64,000 nucleotides of DNA. Source: a virus. Below, piece after piece: positions 1 to 7,379 of the stretch. The DNA is taken from IMG/VR virus record IMGVR_UViG_3300019755_000002, positions 1 to 64,000 of that record; one strand, given 5' to 3'. The notes under the pieces were generated by a model. That model searched no databases. It was not told where the DNA came from and was given only the letters and a program-made list of their open reading frames with translations. The position numbers and the translations under genes were made by a program. Numbering within the stretch: the first letter of the stretch is position 1; the number at the start of each line of letters is the position of its first letter.

Positions 1-392
1 ATCAGATAATGGTGGTGGGTGCGGCTCGAAATCTAGACCCTAGCGAAGTGCTAAAACAAAAGTTACCGCCGAAAGAGGTTAACCCACAAGAATTAACTGA
101 AAGCGACCTAAACGCGGACGTGGATATTGAAAAAGAGGCTAGGCAACTCTACAACCAAATGAAAACAACTATGGCTACCATTTCAAACATGGACACAGGT
201 GAGAAGGTACAAATCTTTCGCGTGGCAACGCAACTACTTGAAAAATTGTTAACCTTGCAAGAAAAAGCAACAGGAATTGAACACTTTAAGAAGTTTAAAG
301 AATATATTATTAAAAGTATGGATAGGTTCTTAAACCCTGTTCAAAAAACAGAATTCGTTACCGAAATTGAAGAAATTTTATCTCAGGATTAA
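1..392 (+). CDS. Hypothetical helical protein, probably 5'-partial
   Basis: The first ATG is at 9, but it has no ribosome-binding site and the frame is open to the window edge, so the 5' end may lie outside. The visible 127 residues are charged and predicted mostly helical, with a C-terminal half rich in Lys, Glu and Leu (QLLEKLLTLQEKATG). No catalytic motif is visible. Size and helical character would fit a small phage regulatory protein or a small terminase subunit, but nothing proves either. The gene ends just before a bidirectional-looking terminator and faces the minus-strand gene at 441-797. Confidence 0.6.
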   Translation, partial: QIMVVGAARNLDPSEVLKQKLPPKEVNPQELTESDLNADVDIEKEARQLYNQMKTTMATISNMDTGEKVQIFRVATQLLEKLLTLQEKATGIEHFKKFKEYIIKSMDRFLNPVQKTEFVTEIEEILSQD

Positions 393-402
393 AGCCATAC
401 CA

Positions 403-428
403 GCTAAGATACGAAGCTGTATCTTAGC
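403..428. terminator. Convergent terminator hairpin
   Basis: Inverted repeat GCTAAGATAC / GTATCTTAGC, 10 bp perfect with a 6-nt loop, in the 48-bp gap between two convergent genes (stops at 392 and 441). There is no long T-run, so it may be a bidirectional weak terminator. Confidence 0.6.
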
Positions 429-440
429 CTTACTATGAAA

Positions 441-797
441 CTAACTATCGCTAGGTGCTTCATGCCTAAAAGTACCATCATAAAAAGTCAGGGACACATT
501 ACAACTAGGGCAACAAAAACTGCCTTGCTTAGTTTCTTTATTAGCTGAGTACCAGTAAATATTTTTACGACATTTCGGACAAGAACCAACCCAAGCACCA
601 CGATGCTCATCACCTCCCTTAATTTGATTGATAAAAACCATCACAATTAAAGGCACCCCAATAAAAGCACCAACGCCCGTAAAGCATAAGCCAATACCAA
701 CAAGGTATAGAAAACCACTCCATGCCGCACCACCACTACTTTCTAAGCGATAACTTTCGTCATATTTCGCTGGTGTCTTTGAAACAAACTTACCCAT
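441..797 (-). CDS. Small membrane protein with zinc ribbon
   Basis: 118 residues. A hydrophobic stretch at about residues 26-56 (two short membrane segments around GVGAFIGVPLIVMV) is followed by a four-cysteine zinc ribbon, CPKC at about 74-77 and CPSC about 20 residues later. The layout suggests a membrane-anchored protein with a cytoplasmic metal-binding tail. It lies 20 bp downstream of the RHH protein gene on the same strand and is probably co-transcribed with it. I do not recognise the family; function unknown. Confidence 0.7.
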   Translation of the reverse strand: MGKFVSKTPAKYDESYRLESSGGAAWSGFLYLVGIGLCFTGVGAFIGVPLIVMVFINQIKGGDEHRGAWVGSCPKCRKNIYWYSANKETKQGSFCCPSCNVSLTFYDGTFRHEAPSDS

Positions 798-817
798 CCT
801 AAAATCCTTATTAACTT

Positions 818-1504
818 TTAACTTCTATTAAAATGGTAGATTAACGCTTGCGTTAACACCATCATTCGGGTTGTCCCCATACGTCTAGCAACTTGGTACA
901 AAATATTGTTTATCGTCGAAGACACCCTTACTTTCATACTTTCTTTCTTTTGTTTATGTCGTTGGTGAAAGTAAAAACCCTCGACACTAATATCGACATC
1001 TTCGCCCGATAAACCATCTTGGACGTAATCTAAAATAATCTGACTAATTACTTCTACATTAAAAGGTCTATAAAAATCATGTCTATTCATTTCGGCAATT
1101 AAGGAAAAAGAAAACTCAAACCTTGGTATTTGTGCTGAGTTCGTTACTTCAAAAGTTTCTAAAGGTCGCTCCCATCGTAAAGGTAAATCTAAATAACCCT
1201 CTCCTCCAAGAACATTACCCATAAGATTAAGCAAATAACCACTAACAGACTGACCACGTTTACTGGCTTCTTTTTCATATCCTTTAAAGTTAGCCATCGG
1301 AAGATAATAGTTCTTACGCTTACCTTCCGAGTAGGGAACCGAAAGGGTACTTAAGTCAACCTCAGGGTATAACTCCGCCTGTGAAAGTGTTTTACGTATT
1401 TGCTCGGACATAGAAATAGCAGGGTAAATTTCAGCCAAAGCATCCACCAGTTTATGAGGCAAACAAAGGGTTACTTCCTTGGTGACTATTTTCGTTTCGG
1501 TCAT
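818..1504 (-). CDS. Protein with several ribbon-helix-helix-like segments
   Basis: 228 residues. At least three segments have the RHH pattern of a short beta strand followed by two helices: KEVTLCLPHKLVDAL with SEQIRKTL near the N-terminus, KNYYLPM with QSVSGYLLNLM near residues 65-95, and KVRVSSTINNILYQVARRMG at the C-terminus. RHH proteins bind DNA as transcriptional or partition regulators. It is transcribed away from the repeat-rich region at 2.7-4.2 kb, and a palindrome and T-tracts lie directly upstream (1.5-1.8 kb). It could be a repressor, copy-control or ParG-type centromere-binding protein. The RHH reading is by eye. Confidence 0.65.
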   Translation of the reverse strand: MTETKIVTKEVTLCLPHKLVDALAEIYPAISMSEQIRKTLSQAELYPEVDLSTLSVPYSEGKRKNYYLPMANFKGYEKEASKRGQSVSGYLLNLMGNVLGGEGYLDLPLRWERPLETFEVTNSAQIPRFEFSFSLIAEMNRHDFYRPFNVEVISQIILDYVQDGLSGEDVDISVEGFYFHQRHKQKKESMKVRVSSTINNILYQVARRMGTTRMMVLTQALIYHFNRS

Positions 1505-1768
1505 TAGGCCATATTTTGTAAGTGGGCGTGGTGCTTGGAGTGTATCACGGGGGGAACGTGGTTCAAAAATTTTTTCTCATTTTTAATTTTTTTTTATTTC
1601 GGGTTCTAGACCCGCCCCCACCAAAACGCCCTCAAACACTAGAAAAAGCCTCCCCCCCTTGCTATCATTTATCACAAGTCGAGGGCAATCAGCCCACGAC
1701 CACATCAACAACCTGGTGCTATTTTTACGCCCACGTTGTGCCCGTTGACCTGTGCAATTTTGCCTAAT
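1505..1768. other. Intergenic region with palindrome and T-tracts
   Basis: About 260 bp between divergent genes. It holds an 8-9 nt T-run region (about 1568-1598) and the palindrome CGGGTTCTAGACCCG at 1600-1614, possibly an operator for the RHH protein encoded just to the left. The open frame across this segment has low-complexity content and no ribosome-binding site, so no gene is called. Confidence 0.4.
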
Positions 1769-1772
1769 TAAC

Positions 1773-1824
1773 GGGTGGGGATATTTCCCCTCTTAATTAA
1801 ACTAAAATTTGGATTGACGATATT
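1773..1824 (+). promoter_or_regulatory. Hairpin + AT stretch + GGATTGACGAT box
   Basis: Hairpin GGGTGGGGATATTTCCCC at about 1773-1790, then TTAATTAAACTAAAATTT, then the box at 1811-1821. The box is separated from the ATG at 1825 by three bases, so its spacing to the start is one codon longer than in most copies. Confidence 0.7.
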
Positions 1825-2709
1825 ATGACTACATTAAAAGCTAGCTCAAAAAACACCCCTTTTAACGCCTCACGCCTTACTTTAGTAATGCAAGCAGGAT
1901 TACAAAATTCACGTAAAGGTGCCCTACAAAATGGCCTGTCTCTAGCCGCCTCAACACTTGTTAAGGGTGAACAATTAACCACTTTAGAAATGGCGCAATT
2001 ACTAGCGGATTGGAAAGGTGATATTGCACCCTCTAGAAAAAAGGGCGATGCCAACGAGAAGCGCTTAGGCGAATTGGTTAAAAAGTACATGCAAGATAGC
2101 CGTCTAGTGGCTAGTGCTGCGGAACACATAAGCGAGCCGATCAAGACTATGTTTACTAATCTGTACACTTTTGAAGATGCTGAGACTTTTGCTCTAGAAT
2201 CGGAAAAGGTGATCAAAAACATTAAGTTTTTAGAAGCTTTGGAAATTGAAAGTAAAACGGATTTAAATTGTTTTTGGTCGGGATTCTTACCAGAAACAAC
2301 CACAACCGAGGCCGAAGCCGTAGAAACGACCACAACCGAGGCCGAAGCAGTAGAAACGACCACAACCGAGGCCGAAGCCGTAGAAACGACCACAGCCGAG
2401 GCCGAAGCCGTAGAAACGACCACAGCCGAAGCCGTAGAAACATCAAAGGCGAAAACTAAGGTTAATAAAGATGAAATCAACAATAGACAAGCATTAGCTA
2501 ATGATGCCCTTGCCTTACTTGCAGATGAAATGCCCTTTTTAGATGCTTTACTTGCCACGGCTCAAAAGCAAGACACACAAGAGGGCGTGATCTTGACAAT
2601 ATGTCAAGGATTTAAAGCTGAGCTTGATAAAGTTAACGCTGAAAAGCTGGCTTTAGAGAATAAGCTTCACAACTTGACGCCAAAAGCCAAGGCCAAAAAA
2701 GCTGCATAA
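1825..2709 (+). CDS. Acidic repeat-containing protein, unknown function
   Basis: 294 residues. The N-terminal ~155 residues look folded. A linker at about 157-210 consists of nearly five 10-residue repeats of the type ETTTTEAEAV, then a Lys/Glu-rich helical C-terminus ending in a basic tail (KAKAKKAA). The repeat linker is acidic and Thr-rich, typical of an extended flexible tether. The start is the ATG after the conserved box. It is the last gene before the iteron-rich gap, so a role at a replication or partition locus is possible but unproved. Confidence 0.75.
   Translation: MTTLKASSKNTPFNASRLTLVMQAGLQNSRKGALQNGLSLAASTLVKGEQLTTLEMAQLLADWKGDIAPSRKKGDANEKRLGELVKKYMQDSRLVASAAEHISEPIKTMFTNLYTFEDAETFALESEKVIKNIKFLEALEIESKTDLNCFWSGFLPETTTTEAEAVETTTTEAEAVETTTTEAEAVETTTAEAEAVETTTAEAVETSKAKTKVNKDEINNRQALANDALALLADEMPFLDALLATAQKQDTQEGVILTICQGFKAELDKVNAEKLALENKLHNLTPKAKAKKAA
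2293..2436 (+). repeat. 30-bp in-frame tandem repeats
   Basis: Four full 30-bp units starting at 2293, 2323, 2353 and 2383 plus a 24-bp unit at 2413, coding ETTTTEAEAV-type decapeptides. Copies differ by only one or two bases, so copy number probably varies between isolates by slippage or recombination. Confidence 0.9.
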
Positions 2710-2742
2710 CAGCTAGCCACGTCCCAAGCCACAACATGAAGT

Positions 2743-2768
2743 AAAACCTAGCCCACGGGCTGGGTTTT
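2743..2768 (+). terminator. Rho-independent terminator
   Basis: AAAACCTAGCCC / GGGCTGGGTTTT, a 12-bp stem with one T-G pair and a two-base loop, followed by TTTTGTTG. An outer CCACAAC / GTTGTGG pair extends it. It lies 33 bp after the acidic repeat protein. Confidence 0.8.
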
Positions 2769-2796
2769 GTTGTGGGCGTTAATCAGGACACGTTCT

Positions 2797-3045
2797 CAGA
2801 CAGGTTTTTAATTTACGTTCGCGGTGGTGGGTAGAGTTCCCCACGGGGTAATGTTTCAATTATACCGCGAGGCTAAAAAACTGGGTGAAAAGTAAAATTT
2901 AGATTACAGACAGGTTTTTGAAAAGGGTGTCGGTGTTGGAAAAGTTCTCAGACAGGTTTTTGAAACAACCACGTTGACGGACAGGTTTTTAATCGTCAGA
3001 CACCTTTTTTAACAGTCAGACAAGATTTTGAAAAAGGTGTCTGAC
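2797..3045. repeat. CAGACAGGTTTTT direct repeats and 15-bp inverted repeat
   Basis: Copies of CAGACAGGTTTTT at 2797-2809, 2907-2919 and 2949-2961, a variant CGGACAGGTTTTT at 2978-2990, and degenerate copies near 2997 and 3015. The last ones lie in a perfect inverted repeat, GTCAGACACCTTTTT (2995-3009) with AAAAAGGTGTCTGAC (3031-3045). The arrangement resembles iterons plus an operator or origin hairpin. No Rep protein of a known iteron family is visible in the window. Confidence 0.75.
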
Positions 3046-3687
3046 AAGTCAAGGTTACATGTGGTCAAATAACAACCAAAAAATTAGAATCTATAGATTG
3101 AGATTTGCTTATTTCTTAAACGAATGTAGATTAAAAAACAAACAAAGCGAGCGTTTTTTTAGAAAACCTTAGTAGTGTGTATTTTTTGAACAAGAAAAAA
3201 AACAGAGGGTTAAAAAATAAGCAGTGAAAATTAGAGTTATTGCTCTAAGGACAACAAGACAAACCTAGACATAGAAGGACAAAGCCAGAAATTAGAGTAA
3301 TTACTCAGGACAGGTTATAGGTCTTAATGTCATTAATACCCTGTACCTGTCTAAGCTTTTTTTTTTCACTCCATTTACGGTGATCTTCCTATTTGCTCTT
3401 GTGTGGCGTTATTTTGGACGTTATTTTTCTTGTAGTAGGTGTACCTACAAAATCTATTTTAAGCCCGTTTCTGTTTTGATTTAACCCCTTAAATAGTGAA
3501 AACACCTGTGGATGTCGTCTTTATCTGTTTTAAAAACCACAACCACGGACACGACCACAAAAAAGGTTCTTTTGGAGGGTTGGAGTTGGTTATTTTTTAA
3601 CCTTTGAATCTAGACCTAAAAAATGACTTTTTTTTAGGACACCTTTTACAAGATCTAAAAATAGGTAGCGGACACGATTTCGCTACA

Positions 3688-3806
3688 CAACATATTATGT
3701 CAAGAACAGGGTTTTGATTGTCGGACATATTATGTCAAGAACATGGTTTTGATTGTCGGACATATTATGTCAAGAACCTAGTTCGATTGTATGACATATT
3801 ATGTCC
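3688..3806. repeat. Four 35-bp direct repeats with GACATATTATGTC core
   Basis: The palindromic core ACATATTATGT starts at 3690, 3725, 3760 and 3794 (spacing 35, 35 and 34 bp), each of the first three followed by CAAGAAC and a GTTTTGATTG-like tail. A related core, GACATAATATGTC, lies alone at 3925-3937. The period is close to 3.3 helical turns. This looks like a cooperative binding array for one dimeric protein. Confidence 0.85.
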
Positions 3807-4007
3807 CTTTTTTGATATTTTGGGCGTTAATGTTTATTTCATGGTTGATTGGCATAAAATTGTGGGCGTGAACGTTGATTTTTACCTATTTTTTATTCCT
3901 GTTTTGGGTTTTGGCGTGGCTGTTGACATAATATGTCACGGGTTTGGGTTGTATGCCTTTTTGAAATCCACGCCCTAAGCCAAAAATAAATGTTAACCAC
4001 GTCCAGA

Positions 4008-4116
4008 CCAGTGACCGAGCATCAAAATTATAACCCAAGGCAAAACACTGAAAATGGTTTTAGTGCCACGTCGAGGTAAAAAGCCTAAGCCTGCCAGTGA
4101 CCGAACATCAAAATTA
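4008..4116. repeat. 23-bp direct repeat pair
   Basis: CCAGTGACCGAGCATCAAAA-type sequence at 4008-4030, repeated at 4094-4116 with one mismatch (GAGC to GAAC). The copies are 86 bp apart and unrelated to the other two repeat families of this gap. Confidence 0.75.
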
Positions 4117-4225
4117 CTATTAAATTTTACGCCCCGACCCAACAGGGCAACAGAAATCTATTAATGATTAGTGCCCGACACCTTTTTAAGGGTTAGTTTC
4201 TGGTGCTAGCGATACTAAACCTACA

Positions 4226-4266
4226 AGGGGTAAGTTTCCCCACTTTAAAACTTGGAGATTGACGAC
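4226..4266 (+). promoter_or_regulatory. Hairpin + variant box GGAGATTGACGAC
   Basis: Hairpin GGGGTAAGTTTCCCC near 4227-4241, then a two-base-expanded variant of the box ending directly at the ATG of 4267. It carries a better Shine-Dalgarno core (GGAG) than the standard box. Confidence 0.6.
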
Positions 4267-4716
4267 ATGCTTTACTTTGCTAACCAGTTCACCCACGAAC
4301 AGTTTAACCGCATCCACCAAAAAGCGCTCAAAAGCGTAGAGGATATTTCGTCGTTGGAGAAAGAAAAGGCGTGGTTCTTAGGCCACTATCAAGAATCTAA
4401 AAAGGAGGCGGACTTAAAGCAGTACAAACAACGTACTGCGGAAATAGAAAAGCTACGTTGCTACGCCACTTGGTTGGACTACGTTAATCGTTGGATGACT
4501 ACCCTGGGTATAACCCAGTTATTTGCCTCAACTTTTGATATGGAAGAGGGCGAAGTAACAGAGTTCGCCCTCGTTCAGTACTCTCGCCCTTTTGATGAAT
4601 ATGGCTCACCAATTGCGGATGACAAAATATTCAAGTCTCAAACGGGCCGTAAAGCCCCATTTAAATTTAACGGCGCTTTTATAAACCATGGCCGACATTG
4701 GTCAGTTCATTCTTAA
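4267..4716 (+). CDS. Hypothetical protein
   Basis: 149 residues from the box-linked ATG; a TTG upstream in frame lies inside the box and is not used as the start. A charged helical stretch (residues about 25-60, with EKEKAWFLGHYQESKKEADLK-like composition) suggests a coiled coil, followed by a more mixed C-terminal part. First gene after the repeat-rich gap. No family recognised. Confidence 0.7.
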   Translation: MLYFANQFTHEQFNRIHQKALKSVEDISSLEKEKAWFLGHYQESKKEADLKQYKQRTAEIEKLRCYATWLDYVNRWMTTLGITQLFASTFDMEEGEVTEFALVQYSRPFDEYGSPIADDKIFKSQTGRKAPFKFNGAFINHGRHWSVHS

Positions 4717-4732
4717 AATAGGGGTTGAAATT

Positions 4733-5032
4733 ATGACTACAAGGAAAAAACCTTTGTCTGAGTGTGTAAAACGTACCCAGCAAAAATTCAAAGCTACGTT
4801 TGTCGTGCACGTTATTATTAAGGATAAAAGATTCCCCTTAGATATTTTGAGGTCTACCGTGGGCGAGTTGCCAGCTTTGGTAGCGTTGCAAAAAATTTAC
4901 CGTGAGTTACCTTCAAATATTGACCTTAATCAAGTTTTTGGAAAAATTACCTGTCAGGGAATTGTTTGCGGGGTCTCTATATTTGGTATTTACCACCCAT
5001 CGGGTACAAATATTCGTCTCTCTTTAATTTAG
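4733..5032 (+). CDS. Hypothetical protein
   Basis: 99 residues. The start ATG at 4733 follows AGGGGTT with good spacing. The protein has a basic N-terminus (MTTRKKPLSECVKRTQQKF) and a mixed alpha/beta body. It follows the 4267-4716 gene by 16 bp and is probably in the same operon. Function unknown. Confidence 0.65.
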   Translation: MTTRKKPLSECVKRTQQKFKATFVVHVIIKDKRFPLDILRSTVGELPALVALQKIYRELPSNIDLNQVFGKITCQGIVCGVSIFGIYHPSGTNIRLSLI

Positions 5033-5110
5033 GATTATATTTTAAAACTCTCGTTGTTGTGTTATTTTTCAAAAACCAATAACAAGGTTTTATTTATTAA
5101 GGAGAATATC

Positions 5111-5149
5111 ATGGGTGACGGTACGACTAATCCACCAGTAAAACCATAG
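5111..5149 (+). CDS. Possible 12-residue peptide
   Basis: ATG preceded by AAGGAG at ideal distance; reads MGDGTTNPPVKP then stop. The strong ribosome-binding site and lack of other coding potential in 5033-5206 make a leader-type or very small peptide possible. A small hairpin follows before the next gene at 5207. Confidence 0.35.
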   Translation: MGDGTTNPPVKP

Positions 5150-5206
5150 TTCTTAGGTTTTACGGGGAGTGAAGCTCTCACCATTTAACTAGAAGGATTT
5201 TTTTAG

Positions 5207-5821
5207 ATGTATCTTTTATCAAGTGAATGGCTTTGGCCGTTGTATCTCTGGTATGAAAAATACTTTATTTCCTCTGCCCCCTCGACAACCTTGTCTTGGG
5301 GTCAGGTAATGAGTATTTTTAAATTATTGTTAATACTCTTAATTACTTTTGAGGTTTACAAAAAACGCTCCGAGTATAATTACTCTTTAGTATTAACGAT
5401 ATTTATTTTCACTATCTTTCAATTTGCGTCCACGTTTATTGGTTTTGTTTTTTCCGAAATTCTACTTGTTTTGGGTAAAGATAATTCTAGTTGGAATTAT
5501 TATGCTTGGCTGTGGCTTGATTGCTTTTGTTTACTATCTATTTTAATAGCTCACACACTGACAGCGACAACATTAAATTGGCGTTCAGGATGTATCATGG
5601 CTTTATTGCTTGTTAATGGGTTTTGGTATATCACCCTTCAATCCCTAAATGTTAGCAACACCTACTGGGTTGAGGTTACGGGTTATCCTGGTGGCTATAG
5701 ACCTAATGCTCTGGCCGTATTCTATTTGTTCTACTATTGGGCGGAGACGTTATTAACCTTAGTTTTGCTTGGTGGGGTTACGCTATTACAAGAAAAAATT
5801 AATCTTCTTCGAGGTAAATAA
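5207..5821 (+). CDS. Integral membrane protein, unknown
   Basis: 204 residues with about five hydrophobic segments (around residues 27-45, 57-85, 93-115, 120-140 and 165-190), rich in Trp, Tyr and Phe. AGAAGGA precedes the ATG. The stop overlaps the start of the next gene by one base (TAATG), so the two are translationally coupled. The pair of membrane proteins next to the repressor could be a lysogenic conversion or superinfection exclusion module, by position only. Confidence 0.7.
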   Translation: MYLLSSEWLWPLYLWYEKYFISSAPSTTLSWGQVMSIFKLLLILLITFEVYKKRSEYNYSLVLTIFIFTIFQFASTFIGFVFSEILLVLGKDNSSWNYYAWLWLDCFCLLSILIAHTLTATTLNWRSGCIMALLLVNGFWYITLQSLNVSNTYWVEVTGYPGGYRPNALAVFYLFYYWAETLLTLVLLGGVTLLQEKINLLRGK

Positions 5822-6195
5822 TGTCTATATTGATCACGATGGTTCTAGTTTGGCTTATGTGTCTTTTGGTGTTTGTTTTTAGGGTTAAGATTTTTGCTTT
5901 ATTTTCCAAGCCTGAGTATCTTGTTTTAGGTGAGAAAATAACTTGTTTACGATTGCAAATGTTGGCTAAACCTATTGCAGACAGGTACGAGGATTTAAAA
6001 GAAATTTCTATTCTTGAAGATAGATATTCTTTTTTAGTTGCGAAAAAAAGCGAAGTGCATTTAGTTAAAAAAAACGTGTTCCCTGTCGAAGGAAAAGTTA
6101 TCCCGCTAAGAGGGGAAACAACCCCACCAACAGCCACAATACCACATCGAGTTAACAAGCCGCACGTTGTTGATTACAAACAGTATCAGAAATAA
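5821..6195 (+). CDS. Single-pass membrane protein, unknown
   Basis: 124 residues. One N-terminal membrane segment (about residues 3-22, ITMVLVWLMCLLVFVFRV) and a cytoplasmic-type charged tail. It is coupled to the preceding membrane protein by a one-base overlap. Its last 44 bases overlap the 3' end of the repressor gene on the opposite strand, so the two transcripts converge. Confidence 0.65.
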   Translation: MSILITMVLVWLMCLLVFVFRVKIFALFSKPEYLVLGEKITCLRLQMLAKPIADRYEDLKEISILEDRYSFLVAKKSEVHLVKKNVFPVEGKVIPLRGETTPPTATIPHRVNKPHVVDYKQYQK

Positions 6196-6550
6196 TGCGT
6201 GCTGCAGTGGAAATATCAGGGTATTTAATCTCTAAAAGCTTGAGATCATAAGCTTTAAATAAACCCTCTTCAATTAAAGGGGTTAAGACTTGGGTTTCAG
6301 AGTTATCTTCCTTCAATAACAAAAGGTTATCGAGGCAGACATTAAAACTCAAGGCGCAAGTGATAGCCATATCTAGAACAGGCTTTAATGTCCCTCGGCT
6401 TACAATGGTATTAATTGTCCCTTGTGGAAACCCGTAAGTTTCATCTAAGGAACTAATACGCTTGTAGCCATGGAGTCTAGAGATTTTTTCAAGTACCTTA
6501 CGTACCCAAATTTTCTTTTCTTCTGGAGATTTAGATTCAAAAAATAACAT
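6152..6550 (-). CDS. CI-type phage repressor (N-terminal HTH domain)
   Basis: 132 residues from the ATG at 6550. Residues about 14-75 match the pattern of the phage CI repressor N-terminal domain: a first helix (VRKVLEKISRLHGYKRISSL), then an HTH with GFPQGTINTIVSRGTLKP, then a helix ending in NVCLDNLLL, the position where many CI proteins have LDWLL. The remaining ~55 residues are too short for a LexA/CI-type autoprotease domain. The only minus-strand gene in the early region, it faces an AT-rich segment with inverted operator-like sites at 6658-6716. Likely the lysogeny repressor. A longer TTG start at 6634 is possible but lacks a ribosome-binding site. Confidence 0.65.
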   Translation of the reverse strand: MLFFESKSPEEKKIWVRKVLEKISRLHGYKRISSLDETYGFPQGTINTIVSRGTLKPVLDMAITCALSFNVCLDNLLLLKEDNSETQVLTPLIEEGLFKAYDLKLLEIKYPDISTAARIISDTVCNQQRAAC

Positions 6551-6657
6551 TATGAGATATTCGCTTTTGTCGTGTAGGAGATAGACAAAGAATACACAAG
6601 GAAAAGGAGTATTTCCAGTGCCAACCAGAGACAAAGACAGACATTTTAGTACAAAAT

Positions 6658-6716
6658 AATAACAAAAAGATATTTTAACAGTAAAACACTATCATTTAGA
6701 TATTATTTTTGTTATC
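6658..6716. promoter_or_regulatory. Inverted operator-like sites upstream of the repressor
   Basis: AATAACAAAAAGATATT at 6658-6674 and, inverted, GATATTATTTTTGTTATC at 6699-6716. They lie between the repressor start and the rightward early genes, and a very similar sequence recurs at 41078-41097. Candidate binding sites for the CI-like protein. Confidence 0.55.
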
Positions 6717-6778
6717 TTTCTGTTCGTGGTTGCAAGCAACCGCACTTTGGCTATTGGATTGGCTAATTACGAACTATT

Positions 6779-6789
6779 GGATTGACGAT
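6779..6789 (+). promoter_or_regulatory. Detached GGATTGACGAT box
   Basis: A full box not followed by a start codon or ribosome-binding site; the next gene has its own copy at 6869-6879. A partial copy (TTGGATTGGC) lies 22 bp upstream. It supports a role of the box beyond translation. Confidence 0.6.
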
Positions 6790-6817
6790 TGAACGTTCCT
6801 ATTCGCTGATATCGTTT

Positions 6818-6880
6818 TTGGTGAGGGGTTAGCAATAACCCCGAGCTAATTTTATTAAACTACAACTTGGATTGACGATT
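6818..6880 (+). promoter_or_regulatory. Hairpin + TTAAACTACAACTT + box
   Basis: Hairpin GAGGGGTTAGCAATAACCCC at about 6821-6840, then a variant of the AT stretch, then the box joined to the ATG at 6881 by one extra base. Confidence 0.65.
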
Positions 6881-7378
6881 ATGATTTCACTATCACTAAT
6901 GCCCTATCAACAGGCAAAACTTCTTGAGTACTTAAGCTCACTTCAAACACCAAGGGCTAAGCCTGAGATTAACGCTAACTATCTCGAAAACTATCTTTCT
7001 CGACTAACTAAAGAAGAACAAATCTTGGCTAGGGCTGTTAAACATATCACTCGTGATGTCTTGCTTAATGAACTAAAGCAAAGTGTTAACGGGGATGTTG
7101 GTGAGGTGCTTTTAAAATTTAGTATGTCGTTGAATTTGAAAAATATCGATGTTTTAGTTCTAAAGAAAAAAGTATTAACTTTTTCACCAGAAATTTATGT
7201 TGTCTATTTTAAAACCGAGGGTTGTATTTACCAAAGTTTTGAAACCGTGCCCACGCTTGAAATATCCGTACTTGAAATTTTGGTGCAAAACTATTATGCC
7301 CAAGGTTTAGCTACGAATGTAAGTCCAGAGGAGTTTTTAGCTCTGGATGCCCTCCCTTACTTACCTATGGAGCAATGA
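6881..7378 (+). CDS. Hypothetical protein
   Basis: 165 residues from the box-linked ATG. Mixed helical protein with the N-terminal segment MISLSLMPYQQAKLLEYLSSL and Leu/Val-rich strands in the second half. The stop lies next to the start of the coiled-coil gene at 7380, so the pair is probably coupled. No family recognised. Confidence 0.7.
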   Translation: MISLSLMPYQQAKLLEYLSSLQTPRAKPEINANYLENYLSRLTKEEQILARAVKHITRDVLLNELKQSVNGDVGEVLLKFSMSLNLKNIDVLVLKKKVLTFSPEIYVVYFKTEGCIYQSFETVPTLEISVLEILVQNYYAQGLATNVSPEEFLALDALPYLPMEQ

Positions 7379-7379
7379 T

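Larger units (their letters stand above)
2710..4225. other. Gene-free repeat-rich region, candidate origin or partition locus
   Basis: About 1.5 kb without a convincing gene in an otherwise tightly packed genome. It is AT-rich and holds two unrelated direct-repeat families (2797-3045 and 3688-3937), a 23-bp direct repeat (4008-4030 and 4094-4116), and poly-T tracts near 3360 and 3630. Such density of repeats is typical of replication origins, centromere-like sites or multi-operator control regions. The choice between these cannot be made from sequence alone. Confidence 0.6.

Noticed and set aside
9-392. Call as terminase small subunit
   Set aside because: Only size and helicity support it; no large terminase or head gene is next to it in the window.
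1522-1767. Plus-strand frame in the gap before the first box
   Set aside because: Proline- and cysteine-rich translation of T-tract and palindromic DNA, no conserved pattern.
1797-2558. Long minus-strand frame opposite the acidic repeat gene
   Set aside because: It is a shadow of the in-frame 30-bp repeats; the plus-strand gene has the box and a terminator.
3688-3806. Repeats as a CRISPR array
   Set aside because: The units are contiguous direct repeats without distinct spacers, and no cas genes exist in the window.
3718-3978. Open frame of 86 codons through the 35-bp repeats
   Set aside because: It simply translates the repeats, has no ribosome-binding site and unnatural composition.
6152-6634. 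Longer repressor form from TTG 6634
   Set aside because: The 28 extra residues have no domain match and the TTG lacks an SD; ATG 6550 gives the normal CI N-terminus.
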